Assembly: GCA_011037195.1 (NCBI GenBank)
Contig: JAAEAF010003490.1
Location: 1 to 64,000 of the forward strand
Reading direction: 5' to 3'
Length of the DNA: 64,000 nt
DNA from: Triatoma infestans
Lineage: Eukaryota > Arthropoda > Insecta > Hemiptera > Reduviidae
Positions 9,784 through 20,644 of the stretch are shown one piece after another (within the stretch, counting starts at the first letter, position 1; every line of letters begins with the position of its first letter). A model generated the notes under the pieces. That model saw nothing but the letters and a program-made list of their open reading frames with translations, made no database searches and had not been told where the DNA came from. Position numbers and translations under genes: made by a program.

Positions 9784-11657
9784 CTAAATAATGAAAAAAA
9801 TAAATAAATATCAATAAAATAACTAAAGGTAATTGTGATTATTCGTCGAGTTTCACACCAGATTTTTTAAAAATATTGTTGTTACAATATATTATTGTTA
9901 CATACGGTGTAGTGTAGGTGTTGGATACTGTTTACAAACAAAGCCTGTAGAGAGCGCTCACGTATCGGGTTGCTATTCTACAATTTTACTGAAGTATTTT
10001 CGGATTGAGAGTGAATTCATGGTATGTATAAAGTTATTTCATCCTGTTGCTACGGGATTCGTCTAAAGTTTAAAATAGACAAGGACTTGCTTATTTATAT
10101 TTATCCGTCTCGGAGTGATGAAATTTCTACATAAAATGTCACAATATACTATTTATGATGTGATGGCAAGAAGAAGAAAGAAGATTTAATTTTTAAATAA
10201 ATCTAAAAATTATAACTAGTGGTTGGAAAGTGGTTTTTAAATATTCATTTAAAAAAAAAAATTACATCCTAAATTTCAAGGCGGTATAATACAAAATTTT
10301 AAAAATCTAAAAATACGCCAATAAAACTATATTTGAAAGTTTAACGGCCACGGAGTTTATAGATTCACGAAATATGAACAATTATTGTATTAAGGATATA
10401 CAATAAATATTGTATGAATTGCCATGAATTTAAGAAAATACATTTATAAAAAGCAAACAAAAGCAGTTAGCACCGGCTTGCAATAGCGTTATTATGGTTA
10501 GTGGTGGACAAGAACTTAAAGATGGATGATCATCTCGTTTTAATGCAGCAACTGTTTGTATTTTAAGGAATTAGGAGGCCCGGGGAGTTATAAACTTCTG
10601 ATTGCTTTTGGAAATCAAGGTAAATACATGGAGTTTGCAAACAGGAAAGTGGCCGTCATCATGCGAGTAACTTTCAATTGTATATTTTATTTAAGTGTGC
10701 GTATCGAATCTATACAGAACAGTTTAGGGAAAGGGTTAGCTCAGGGGAAGCACGTTGGTTCGAGCCCAGCTATCCTGCCCTTAGATTTGCTCTTCCTAGG
10801 AGTCTCTACAGCTCACTGTACGAATTTGGTCAATGTTGTCTGCAATGAAGAAACACGGCAGAAAGCCGGAGTGCACTGAGAAGGCTCCTGGGCGCCAAAT
10901 GATGTTGCGCCTTAAAAAAAAAAAACTGTGACTTGAGCGTGCATGAGTTGGAGCGACGTGGAGATATTTTTTTTTTCTCGAACACGCCTCATGATCCCAA
11001 TTTTTTTCGGGGAACCGGAAGGCGGAGTCCCCAAAATTGCAGTTCCATAGGGCTGTCAAAAAGGGTGCAGGGGCGATTATCAAACATATAAACTGGCTTT
11101 TTATATTATTTAGGTTTTAAAAATTATTTTGCTTTTTATATTTAATTTAGTATAAAATAGTTTAAATGATGGATATAGTTTAAACCTGTAGAATGTGCTA
11201 GTGAGTGGGAAGTCTATTTTTGACTTCTACTGAATTTCAAATCTACTCTTGCATTTTTGGATTTTAAATTTTTTTTAATTGTACTGCCTGTAATGTATGA
11301 TATATAAGTGGTATAGGAAATCAATAGTATATGATGATATAAGAAAAAGTTTTCATCATTCAGATAAGCATAAAACAAAAACGGTCAGTGTGGGGATCTA
11401 TTCCCAATGCCTAATAAGTCTGGGCTTGATATGGATAAAAGATCATTTTATTGAGAAATTAATTGAAGCAAATACGTTCTGGCGTGGCTCAATAGTATGT
11501 AGTAGTTGCGGTAGTAAACCATTAAAATAGGGCCGACCCATTAGTAAAACTTAGCCGGACTCATTGACAGTGAAAAAGCCTACTGCAATATAATGTAGAA
11601 ACATAGATCGCTCTTGTGATTGGTGCAACTAATCTACATTAATACCAAAGTCCTTAC
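9784..11657 (-). other. Gene A intron 1
   Basis: The GTAAGG donor is at 11657-11652. Positions 10360-10720 match 21410-21770 at roughly 85% and 11150-11450 match about 21850-22040, so the duplication covers most of this intron. It contains one SINE (10734-10925). Positions 9845-10360 and 11460-11650 are AT-rich with nothing further recognised. Confidence 0.65.
10734..10925 (+). mobile_element. tRNA-derived SINE (family A)
   Basis: An A-box-like TTAGCTCAGGGGAAGC is at 10746-10761 and the B box GGTTCGAGCCC at 10767-10777. The family body (TCTACAGCTCACTGT, GCACTGAGAAGGCTCC) follows, then an A-run of about 12. The matching place in the second copy (about 21757) has uninterrupted sequence, which directly shows the empty site. 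Confidence 0.85.
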
Positions 11658-11839
11658 TTTTTTATTTTATTCACTGGTTCATGTTTTGGATTGAGCAGTC
11701 TAATGGTTTCAAATTTATTTTTCTGTTGCGTCAAAACAAATGGCCGACCTCCGCAGCGCAATCTAGTAATATCATCTTGTAAACCGTCTCGTTTTGGGAA
11801 CAATGGCTTGGTCCAACGTCTTGAATACAGACTTGGCAT
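11658..11839 (-). CDS. Gene A, exon 1 (start exon)
   Basis: It starts with a true ATG at 11839-11837 and gives MPSLYSRRWTKPLFPKRDGL, then about 40 more residues rich in basic and polar residues (LRCGGRPFVL, LLNPKHEPVNKIK). The donor AAAAAA|GTAAGG at 11658/11657 leaves two bases that pair in phase with the one-base start of exon 2. No signal peptide is seen. Without the donor the frame would stop at once, which supports splicing. No counterpart was found for gene B. The function is unknown. Confidence 0.7.
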
Positions 11840-12840
11840 AATTTTTAAATTTTTCTTTTAAATTTCTTTTATGGGGAATTTAAAATTAATTTAGCTGCAT
11901 ATCTTCTTTATACTACATTAACGAAAAACTGAGCTTAACAATGAAGTAACCATGGTAACCTAATGAATAATAATGTGTAGTATAAATCAAAGTCCAGCGC
12001 TAGCTGTACAACGGTGAAAACCTATACCAAAAAAAAAAATAAAAAGAAAGTCAATTTGAAATAATAGAAATAATAGTAATCATAATAGAAGTTCATAAAA
12101 ATGTAGCACTAGTCAAACATAAATTATATTTAAACAAGAAATTATTATCCACATAATACCTCATAATAATAATTGTGTCACTCTGCCCTCTCTTAAGTGC
12201 TGCACTACTCCTTCCATGTCAGGATAATCTCGTAATGTGATACATGATTCAGGAATTTGTGGCGTTAAATTTAAAATAAGTGGAGTTGATTTTGTGTTAT
12301 TGGCGCGCTCTTCACTTCCCCCTGCTCAGATGGGTAGGTTGATACTCGATACACATTCACACACAAACACTTGAAGACTATTTTCTAAAAATCACTTCTT
12401 CGGTCTTAGTGGATCTTAAAACGTACATTTCCAGTGAAAACGCTAATTCGAAAATCTGACACGATTACTCTTGCCAGTGTTCACATCACAATCTTTATAA
12501 AATGTAGTAGTAAACATACGATTTAGGTAGGTGTTATAGTGAATATAGAGGGATATATCGGTCGGCGGAGAGGGTGGCTTGGTCGCTGGTAAGTAACCAG
12601 ACTTCCTTCCGCAAATTTTATTTAACACACTATAAGTTTCGTCATTTCTGGATGACTTAATGATGTTCAGGTGAGCGTGAGGGAGAGAGAGAGATTTAAC
12701 TATGAAGTGCTTGTTAATTATCCACAGTGCACAAAACATCAAGAGATAGACTATGGCAAGTCAAAGTTTTGTGTGACAAAGAAATCAGGCTGGGTGGATG
12801 ATCTACTGAATAAATTATATTAAAGAAAAAATCCACTCGT
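11840..12840. other. Region upstream of gene A; no gene recognised
   Basis: AT-rich. It presumably contains the gene A promoter, but no convincing core element can be named. 12338-12478 is a forward 3' piece of the hairpin-ended repeat. A minus-strand frame at 12443-12742 (containing ETYSVLNKICGRKSGYLPA) faintly resembles the linker between endonuclease and reverse transcriptase of Jockey elements; this is weak. Confidence 0.4.
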
Positions 12841-13575
12841 AATTAAGGATAAAGGTTAAAGGAGTTGCTGTAGAGTGTCCATTCAGTTTACCACCAGTGA
12901 GAGGAATAAGAAACAATTTAAAGCGATGGATGTGATTATAGACCAAGATTACTTAGCCTCCCTATATAATTTTGTACTGACAGGTGGAGTCCGGGAAAAG
13001 GAGATGTGGTCAATTGTCAGAGACTCCAAGACCAAGTTCTTTGACTCATTGGTAAGTCAGGCATGGAGGGATTGAGAGAAAGAATCACTTCAGCAAGAAA
13101 AAGCCCTAACAGCTCTTCATGATCTCATTTGGAATGGAAAATAAGAAGAGGATCTTTAACAGTGATCCTCAGAACGGGGACCTGGCGAATAAATTCTAGA
13201 TTAAGATCAATTGTGAAACCCCAGGGATGGATTTCTGAAGGGAATGCTGAAACCTTGGCAGACCAAATTCACAAAGGTTACAGAAATAAGGGAAAGAGTT
13301 GGTGTCAAACGGTCTGCCGAATTGTCTGCAACAAGTTCAAATTGTTTGGCCATCTATCTATAGAGAATGAACATCAGGTTGAGTAATTATTTGGTAGGTG
13401 GAAGAAGAAGCCGTATGATGCGAAGCATTGGAATGATGGGATATTTAAGGAAATGAATAATAGAGGCTTAAGGAAATGAGGACTGGGAAAATAGAGACTA
13501 CTGAAGATCCCAGCTCGCAGGCTAGATGCAGCCTAGAAGAAGGATTTATGCCTGGCAAAGAGAAAGCAAGAATAA
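12841..13575 (+). pseudogene. LINE-type C-terminal relic (copy 2)
   Basis: From 13228 it matches window positions 1-340, including CNKFKLFGHL, but with frame breaks. The upstream part (12875-13075) encodes an open 66-residue stretch with no recognised family and presumably corresponds to sequence left of the window in copy 1. Confidence 0.4.
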
Positions 13576-13737
13576 GTCCTATGAGTATTCACCCCAGATT
13601 TTTTTACTTTCTCTAATTCCAGTATGAGGAAGTACTGGATTATCGACAGATTTTCGATATCGAGGTTTCACCGGAAATACACGTGTTGAGGTCCCATGAG
13701 CACGAAAAAATGTTTGTACTGAATATGTAAACATATG
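13576..13737 (-). repeat. Hairpin-ended repeat, 3' part
   Basis: Equivalent of 341-531 and 5018-5207, but present once here. This is the reference state for judging the doubled repeat around the LINE. Confidence 0.7.
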
Positions 13738-14430
13738 CAGTAAACTCCCGATTATCCGGGCTAATGATGGGGAGAGGCGGCACGGATAATCCGAACTATA
13801 ATTATTTATTTCTAAAATACAACGTATTATACACTTCTAAGGCAGATAATTATTTTAACATGTTTAATGCTCATTATTATTAAGAAAATCCGTGATTTTG
13901 GTTTGTTTGCAGGAATCTTTTAATGATTTTTTTAATATCAGTTCGAATTTTTCTAAGAGCTATTATGTCGTTATTCTCGAATTCCCATTGGTCGATGTAC
14001 TCCAACAAAGTGTCAACAGAATTCAGGGCCGTGTTGTCGCTAATGCGATTGATAATTTCTTCGTCTCCACTTTCAACTTCATTCTCTTGCTCTTCTGGTT
14101 GAATGAGATCGGAAATAATATCCGCGCCACTCATTATTTGAAAACCTCCATCACATAAAATATTTTCTAACCATCTTCAATATTTTCTCTATCAACATTT
14201 ACAAAGTCATCTAATTTGCCATTAGCTCACTCATTTCAGATACTATTTTACTTGTCTCGGGCTCGATAGAATCAAAAAAATCACCTTCTAGATTTGGTAG
14301 AATTTTCCTCCACGATCGAACGAGTGTTATTGGCTTTATTTTGTCCGGGAAAACTATAAATCGGTGGAACCTCAAACCCGATATTCTGTGTAGATACAAA
14401 TACCGCATCCCACATGATGGTTACGGACAT
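13738..14430 (-). pseudogene. Tigger/pogo-type DNA transposon, 3' part
   Basis: The terminal sequence CAGTAAACTCCCGATTATCC, followed by a GGATAATCCGAAC block, is the typical Tigger inverted-repeat end. Inside, on the minus strand, IKPITLVRSWRKILPNLE (14211-14408) and ALNSVDTLLEYIDQWEFEN (13880-14134) match the C-terminal part of Tigger transposases. The DDE catalytic core and the other terminus are missing. It is inserted only in the second copy of the duplication. Confidence 0.75.
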
Positions 14431-14815
14431 AATCCATCAACCGGAAGTGCGACCTTACTGAATGCTCTTTTTTTAGTTTTTAGAGATTATCTCAAAAACA
14501 GCTTCGACCATTTTATTTAAACTTCGTATACTATCTATAACTCTGAATACCTATCAAAATGTATTATAAACAAATATAACCGCTCCACTGAATGCCTATT
14601 ACTTTTATTTGAAATATGTCCCTGGTAAAATTAATGGGGAAAATGTAGCGTTAACATTTCGTCTGCCCACTTATAATGTGCATACCTACAACCTGCAAAA
14701 CATTGGTGTGCTTTAAATGTATGGCCAGAACTTCCAATTTTGAAAATTCTCGGTTAACCGGATGTGCGAAAATACAGATTTTTTTGAAATTTTCTCGAAC
14801 ACTGATACAATAACA
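14431..14815 (-). repeat. Hairpin-ended repeat, internal unit
   Basis: Contains ACCGGAAGTGCGACCTTACT and the CTCAAAAACAGCTTCGACC / TTTAAACTTCGTATACTATC signatures in reverse orientation. Confidence 0.55.
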
Positions 14816-15186
14816 ATGCTAATTGCACAGACATAAACCTAGCACATTTATTTCAAAATATTTTTATGGAAATATTAATATTAGAATGTTTTGTACAATC
14901 GGTCATTTATAATTTAAATGTTATTTACGTTAGTGTAATGTTTTGGTTCTCATTTCTGGATGATAGTGTAAACAGCGTTCTGTTCCTACCTGCCAAGGTT
15001 AGTAATCAACCGAGTTAGAGCAATCGAGTGAAAATTCGCAGGTTTAATGAAAATTCGTCCATTTCACTATTATATTAACTGAAGTAAGAGAAGAATGTCG
15101 TGTGAATGGTTCACACTAGATTTATTTTCAGTTACTTTAATAAGCTAATTATAATATAAAATAAATAAAACGTAAAAATTAATAAA
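14816..15186 (-). other. 3' flank of gene B, conserved with gene A
   Basis: Aligned with 5208-5581. The block at 14940-15095 is about 95% identical to its partner. AATAAA overlaps the gene B stop codon at 15187, as in gene A. Confidence 0.5.
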
Positions 15187-15639
15187 TTAATTTATTCTGT
15201 GCACTCTAAGTAAATGATCGTCCACAATAGACGCGAACAGATCCGTGGAAAGTCTGCAAATTTCATCCAACTGGTGATGATCGACCGCCCATCTTAATCG
15301 TTCATCAGAAGAAGCGTTAGCATCGATTTCTATGAGTGTTTTAGGTTTCTGACTTCCGGACAGTCCTTTAGGCCTGATAGGTAATTTGATATTTATCGGA
15401 GTATACAAATGCGGTGGATCCCTGCGTTTATATAGATGATATGGGTAATCGCATTCACTGCAACAGACTCTATTAAATTGTTCAACACTTTGCTGCAATT
15501 TCTTTAATCCATGGTGTTTCATATGATGCTGTAGAGATGGATGTGGTGGTTCAATTTCCGGAATTTTTGTTTCTACTAATTTATCATCGTGCAACCATGA
15601 TGTAAACATGTCATCCAGTAACGTATCACTTAATTTTAT
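15187..15639 (-). CDS. Gene B, exon 3 (terminal): paralogue of gene A
   Basis: 150 codons, entered in phase 0 after an acceptor ending TTGTAG at 15640. It keeps SWLHDDKLVETK, CSECDYPYHLYKRR, PPHLYTPINIKLPIRPK and LRWAVDHHQLDEICR, about two thirds identical to gene A. The frame is fully open despite many substitutions, and two small length differences keep the frame. That argues for selection on the protein at least until recently. The function is unknown. A first exon is not visible, so current expression is doubtful. Confidence 0.75.
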   Translation of the reverse strand: MKLSDTLLDDMFTSWLHDDKLVETKIPEIEPPHPSLQHHMKHHGLKKLQQSVEQFNRVCCSECDYPYHLYKRRDPPHLYTPINIKLPIRPKGLSGSQKPKTLIEIDANASSDERLRWAVDHHQLDEICRLSTDLFASIVDDHLLRVHRIN

Positions 15640-16484
15640 CTACAATTTATTAACATCATAATAAAAATAAATGAATAAAAGATAATTATTATGAAATTGA
15701 TTATTTTAAAACAAAACATTTATTATGTTTATATGTTTTTGCCAATAACAATGATTATTTCCTGTTTTCCTAATAAGAGGAAGCATTGCGATCGCGTTAA
15801 ATTTTCTAAATTAAGTTTCCACCGGAAATACATAAGTTTAACATCCGCTGAGAATAAAAAAACAATGCACACAATTTTTTTTTTAAGTAAAGCCAACTAT
15901 CGAATCATAATATACATATATATCATACGATATACACTGGAAGTATTGATAGAATTTGAAATTGGTAGAAAATCGGTTAACCGGAAGTCCGACTTTACAG
16001 AATACATTTTTAATTTTTTTTTGTTTTGGAATTCCCTGGAAAACAACTTCAATAATTTTCTTTAAACTCGGAATGCTCGCTGCACAGAGAAACAAAGTGA
16101 TCACAATTATTTAAAATTTTTTTCGAGAAAAATTACTTTACAAAGGTTTAGGAGGCCAGCCAATCAGCGATTTAAGTTGCACAAGTTTTGTTTGTTTTGA
16201 TAGAGGCCGTTCCAAACAAGTGCGCTCATGAACACAAGTTACCGTTTCTTTATCGTATTGTAAACGTTGCAATTCGAAAGAAATTTTACTAATTAAATTT
16301 TCAATAAAGTTGTTTGATACAGCGGATTTTTTTTTTTTAATTCCTAAATAAATATTTCTACCAAATAACACTATAACTTGAGATGACTATAACTCTCGAC
16401 CTTATTGCTGTAACATCTTCGCGATTTTCTTGCAGAAGTTTCATAAAAATTCTTTAATCACTGAGTATATACTATCTAAACACA

Positions 16485-17215
16485 AATAGTCACATTATTC
16501 TTTGGATTTTTTTAACCTTCCTCTTATTGTTGAAAGTACTGCGATCTTGGACAATTTTTCGAAATATTCTATCAAGATTTTGATCAAAATAGGTAAACCG
16601 GAAGGACCACTTTATAGATTATTTTAGTTTTGTCCAATTTTCTTAAAAAAGAAAAGTCTCAAACGATTTTCTTTAAACTTAGTGTGTATATATTCTACAA
16701 TCATTCAGGATAAATGGCTTACTTTCAAACTTTTCTTAGCAGGGAAAATTCATTTAAGAAAGGTTTTGTCTGATGGATTGATTTCTGCTTCTCTCTAACG
16801 GGCCATTTCTTATTATAGATCATTCTATCATCTACAATATTATTCTATAATTAAATGGGATGTCAAAATTCCGAATTTGAAGAAAATCGGCTGACAGGAA
16901 GTGCAACTTTAGTGTTCAGTTATTCAGTTTCCTGCAACCATCTTCATAAAGATACCGACTCTTTTTAATTAAACTTGGTAATTTAATTATAACCAATGAT
17001 TGTAGAATATATACACACTAAGTTTAAAGAAAATCGTTTGAGATTTTTCTTTTTTAAGAAAATTGCAAAAAACTGAAATAATCTATAAAGTGGTCCTTCC
17101 GGTTAACCGATTTTGACCAAAATCTTCATAGAATATTTTGAAAAGTTGTTCAAGATCGCAGACTTTCAACAGTAAGAGGAAGGTTAAAAAAAAATCCAAA
17201 AATAGTGTGCTTATT
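16485..17215. repeat. Large inverted repeat, arms about 225 bp
   Basis: 16485-16712 and the reverse complement of 16987-17215 agree at about 93% by eye, with about 275 bp between them. Both arms are copies of the hairpin-ended repeat family in opposite orientation. A transcript through it could fold into a long hairpin. Confidence 0.8.
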
Positions 17216-19135
17216 TCTAATTACCACATCTAAAGCACTATGAATTTAAACCAACTGGCCCAAAGCAGTTTTATAAGTAAGTCTTGCCCTAAGCACATGG
17301 CGTCCAGAATATAACCACAGGGTTAAAAATTAATACACCCCCTTTTTAACATATAAGTAACTACAAACGAAATCCACCACTTCAGTCACCGATTTGCAAC
17401 CAATTTAATAAGATTATAAATCAAGACGATATATTCCATTGGATGTGATGAGCATTGGTGCTTTCATAAAATGATTTTTAATAAAATGGACTAATTAAAG
17501 AGTCCCAACTAAAATCAAAATGGATATTATAGAAAGTTAAACGAATATCTAGTAATTTGTTTAAATACTTTTCAGCTACTGGCCAACATGGTACCATAAT
17601 AGTTTCCAACAAAAAGGTTGATAGTAATTAATATTTTATTATGTTATTATTTTTTGGCTATTAATAGATTATACAAGTAATATTTTCAGTTCTTATAATT
17701 CTGAACGCCTAGAAAGTGATATAACATTTAATTATAACCATTAAACATTCTAATAGTTGTTTTTACAACATTCATAGTAAAATATTTTTTTGTTTTGTTA
17801 CAGAACATTACATCCCTTGAAAATGGCACGTCTATAGCGCCGAAAAGTCGGGAAATCAACTGTAAAAAATTAATAAATAATTTTCTCAATTAAGGCCAGA
17901 TAGAAAATTGGTAACTCCATTTTCCCAAAACTTCAAAACTGTTTGGAAAAACTACAAGTAAATAGTGAATAGGCCTACAAACAAACCAAACAACTTAAGG
18001 ATACAGTTACTTTGTAAATTTCAGTAAGAGAAAGTCTTGTGAGTTTCACATCAGTTTTAAGATAAGAGAAAATCTTACGATCAAGTCAAATTATAGAAAT
18101 TGAGTTTTTACCGGAAATATATGTTCTAACTTCCGTTGACTATAAAAAAAAACAATGAATACAAATTTTTCTTAGGGAACTTAATACAATAATTCAAATG
18201 AATACATTTTGTTTAAACTTGTAATCTTTGCTAAACATTTAGTTGGTGTTTGCGTTCATTACAAAAGAATAAAAGTGAGGGACGATTGTACTTGTTACGA
18301 CTTTTGTCGAAAGCGTACGAAATTCGTCGAGTACATAAACGTTTAAAATACTATATAATACTGAGGCAGGTTTCATAATATATCGAAGAAATGCATCTTT
18401 TACAAAATTCATTTATTTCTTCTAAAACATTTGCTTAATCCTTACAAAATAAAGTTAACCAAGCAGGAATAAAACACTAACTGCACGCTGTAAACCGCTT
18501 CTTATGGTCAAAGAAAAGATTCTATAAGACATAAGGCATGCAACATGTTAGGGGGTCAAGATATTTTGATCAACCTAGATATAAACAAAGGATGTATTGG
18601 TAGTTTATTAAAAAAAATTAAATAAATATCAGAACCTCTTTAAACACACATATTTGTAATACCTGATTATCTATAATCTGGAATTCCACCATGGATGCTT
18701 TAAATAGAACTCAATTATTATATAGTTGACAGAACCATGGATTATACTGAATAATTTTTACTAAATGTTTATTTGTCTTCCATTTTGTAGCAAAGGGGGA
18801 ATCTAACTTAGAGCAAAGCATAACCCTCTCCCGCCAATCGCAAACTTCTTTAAATGAACTTCCCTTGGAAAAACGTTTCAGTCAAAAGTTATAGATCTCT
18901 ATATTCATAGTTAGTACCCAAAATTCATTGAAATCTGTCGGTGTCTTTTTATGGAGAAATTCGTAGAAATCTCTTCAGTAAAGTTTCCACTGAACCGATT
19001 TTCTTCAAATACGGAATCCGGGAACTTCAAAACATTGTATTTCCGGTGAATACACGAAACCGGAAATTTGACACCATCACAATAACTCCCCCTTTTTAGC
19101 AGTAAGACAAAGTAAAAAAACCAATCAGTTTTTTT

Positions 19136-19502
19136 TGTTGACTTTATAATTTACTTTGTTTATAATTTACTTTTGCTATTATGGTAAAAGTCTGCTGGCT
19201 AGAACGATTCGGTTTTGCCACGCGTTTCTGCACGGATGTATGCTTTCTTCAGTGGCTTGTTTATTAACTGTTAGTATAAAAACTGCTTAGTTTGTCGAGA
19301 ATTAAATAATAAAAATAATATATACTTGTTTAACTCTAGACAGTGTTTACACTGTCTATAAGTTTTGTGTTCTTGACCAACTATACCTTTTTATACTAAC
19401 AGTTAATCAACAAGCCGCTGAAGAAGGCACACATCCCTGCCGAAACGTATAGGAAAACTGAATCGTTCTAGCCAACAGACCGATACCATAATAACAAAAG
19501 TA
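19136..19502. mobile_element. Penelope-like element remnant: paired inverted pseudo-LTRs
   Basis: Arms at about 19186-19297 and 19380-19492 are reverse complements. The plus-strand arm reads CTGAAGAAGGCACACATCCC then GCCGAAACG, the terminal motif typical of Penelope-like elements. The equivalent place in gene A's intron (about 9160) is uninterrupted, so this is a clean insertion of about 365 bp. No coding sequence remains. Confidence 0.65.
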
Positions 19503-19919
19503 AATAGAAAAATCAACTTTCCACGGAAAATATTTCAAATAAAAGTGAGAGGTTTTTATTAGGGGTAGATAAAAAAATATGGAGTTGAAGAAAGAAAACT
19601 CTATGGAACATTTTTTGAGAAAATCGAGAAAAGTAAAAAAAAAAAAAAAAAAAAACAGTAAAATCTTTCTGGACGAATATGACCAGTTTGACTTTTGATT
19701 TCCGAATGCATTGGTGATTGTTAAACGACATTGGCCAGTTCGACCTTCCTAAGATGTTGCATGTTTGAGATACACATAGACACACGCATGCACACACACA
19801 CACGGTCTTCCTTAATCAGACAGAGAACCATAAATCATATATACCGGTAGAATCTCAATTTCGAAAATTTGACACGACCTTGATACTTCCTCTTCCCAGG
19901 CGTAAGAAAAACTAAAAAT

Positions 19920-20395
19920 AGATAATTTTTTTTCTCCTTCAATAATTATTTATTTGCAACAGTACAATAGATAGAATCAGCAAATGTGGTGAATAATGAC
20001 ATAATTGACATGAGAAGAAAATACCCAGTTGGTATTACTTCATGGCGTTGAAGTTAATTTAAAAGGTCGCGGTGCCACTGACGCTTTAGGCGTCGGGATG
20101 GTTTGACTAGCAAGTTGTTGAACCAAAGGATTATGATGATGGGACAAGGAATTATTGCATCTTTGATAACGGGATTTTATTACACAAACAGAATGGATAG
20201 ATCATTATGTAAGGTTTTATTGGAGACTTGACAATTTTTTTTTAGGATATTGGATTGTAAGGATTGAGGGGGGTCTGAACGGGGAAATGCTAAGAAGAGC
20301 CCCATACCCCAGCCGTAAGTCCATATTGTCCTAGTAAAGTTATGTATAGAAGTTTAGATCTCTGTTTAAAAGTCTTAAAAGGATACACAATCGTC
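19920..20395 (-). pseudogene. Jockey-like LINE 3' end
   Basis: A minus-strand reading with shifts gives LLGQYGLTAGVWGSS and HNPLVQQLASQTIP, which resemble the C-terminal part of Jockey reverse transcriptase proteins. A T-run at 19927-19934 is the poly(A) tail on the minus strand. It is 5' truncated. The matching gene A intron lacks it. Confidence 0.6.
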
Positions 20396-20478
20396 TCTTA
20401 GTTTCCATCCTTTTCAGTCTCGTATGGGGTTATAAATACATAAAATATAATCTTTATAAAATATAATAAAATTCCCAC

Positions 20479-20644
20479 CATATCATCATCATCTTCTTCT
20501 TCATCATCATCATCATTCAATGATTGATATCTATATGGTTTTTGTGGAATTCTTAAAAAGTCTCTGTAGCCTCCTCCGCAAGAATCACATTTCAGGCATC
20601 TTTCATAACATTCTGGATTAGATGGCTGCCATGATTTTAAACAT
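20479..20644 (-). CDS. Gene B, exon 2 (internal)
   Basis: 166 bases, with the same acceptor sequence as gene A and donor ATG|GTGGGA. It encodes CLKSWQPSNPECYERCLKC, then DSCGGGYRDFLRIPQKP and an acidic run (DDDDEEEDDDD) produced by GAT/GAA triplets that gene A lacks. The phase at both ends matches gene A. The knuckle has three cysteines at CxxCxxC spacing. Confidence 0.75.

Larger units (their letters stand above)
15640..20478 (-). other. Gene B intron 2
   Basis: Bounded by the AG acceptor at 15641-15640 and the GTGGGA donor at 20478. It holds hairpin-ended repeat pieces (15765-16135, 16380-17215, 18005-18130, 18840-19130 and 19503-19915), a Penelope-type palindrome and a Jockey 3' end. 17216-18000 and 18131-18840 are AT-rich with nothing recognised. 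Confidence 0.65.

Noticed and set aside
10790..11083. Minus-strand 95-codon frame
   Set aside because: Overlaps the SINE and intronic low-complexity sequence. It is not conserved in the second duplication copy.
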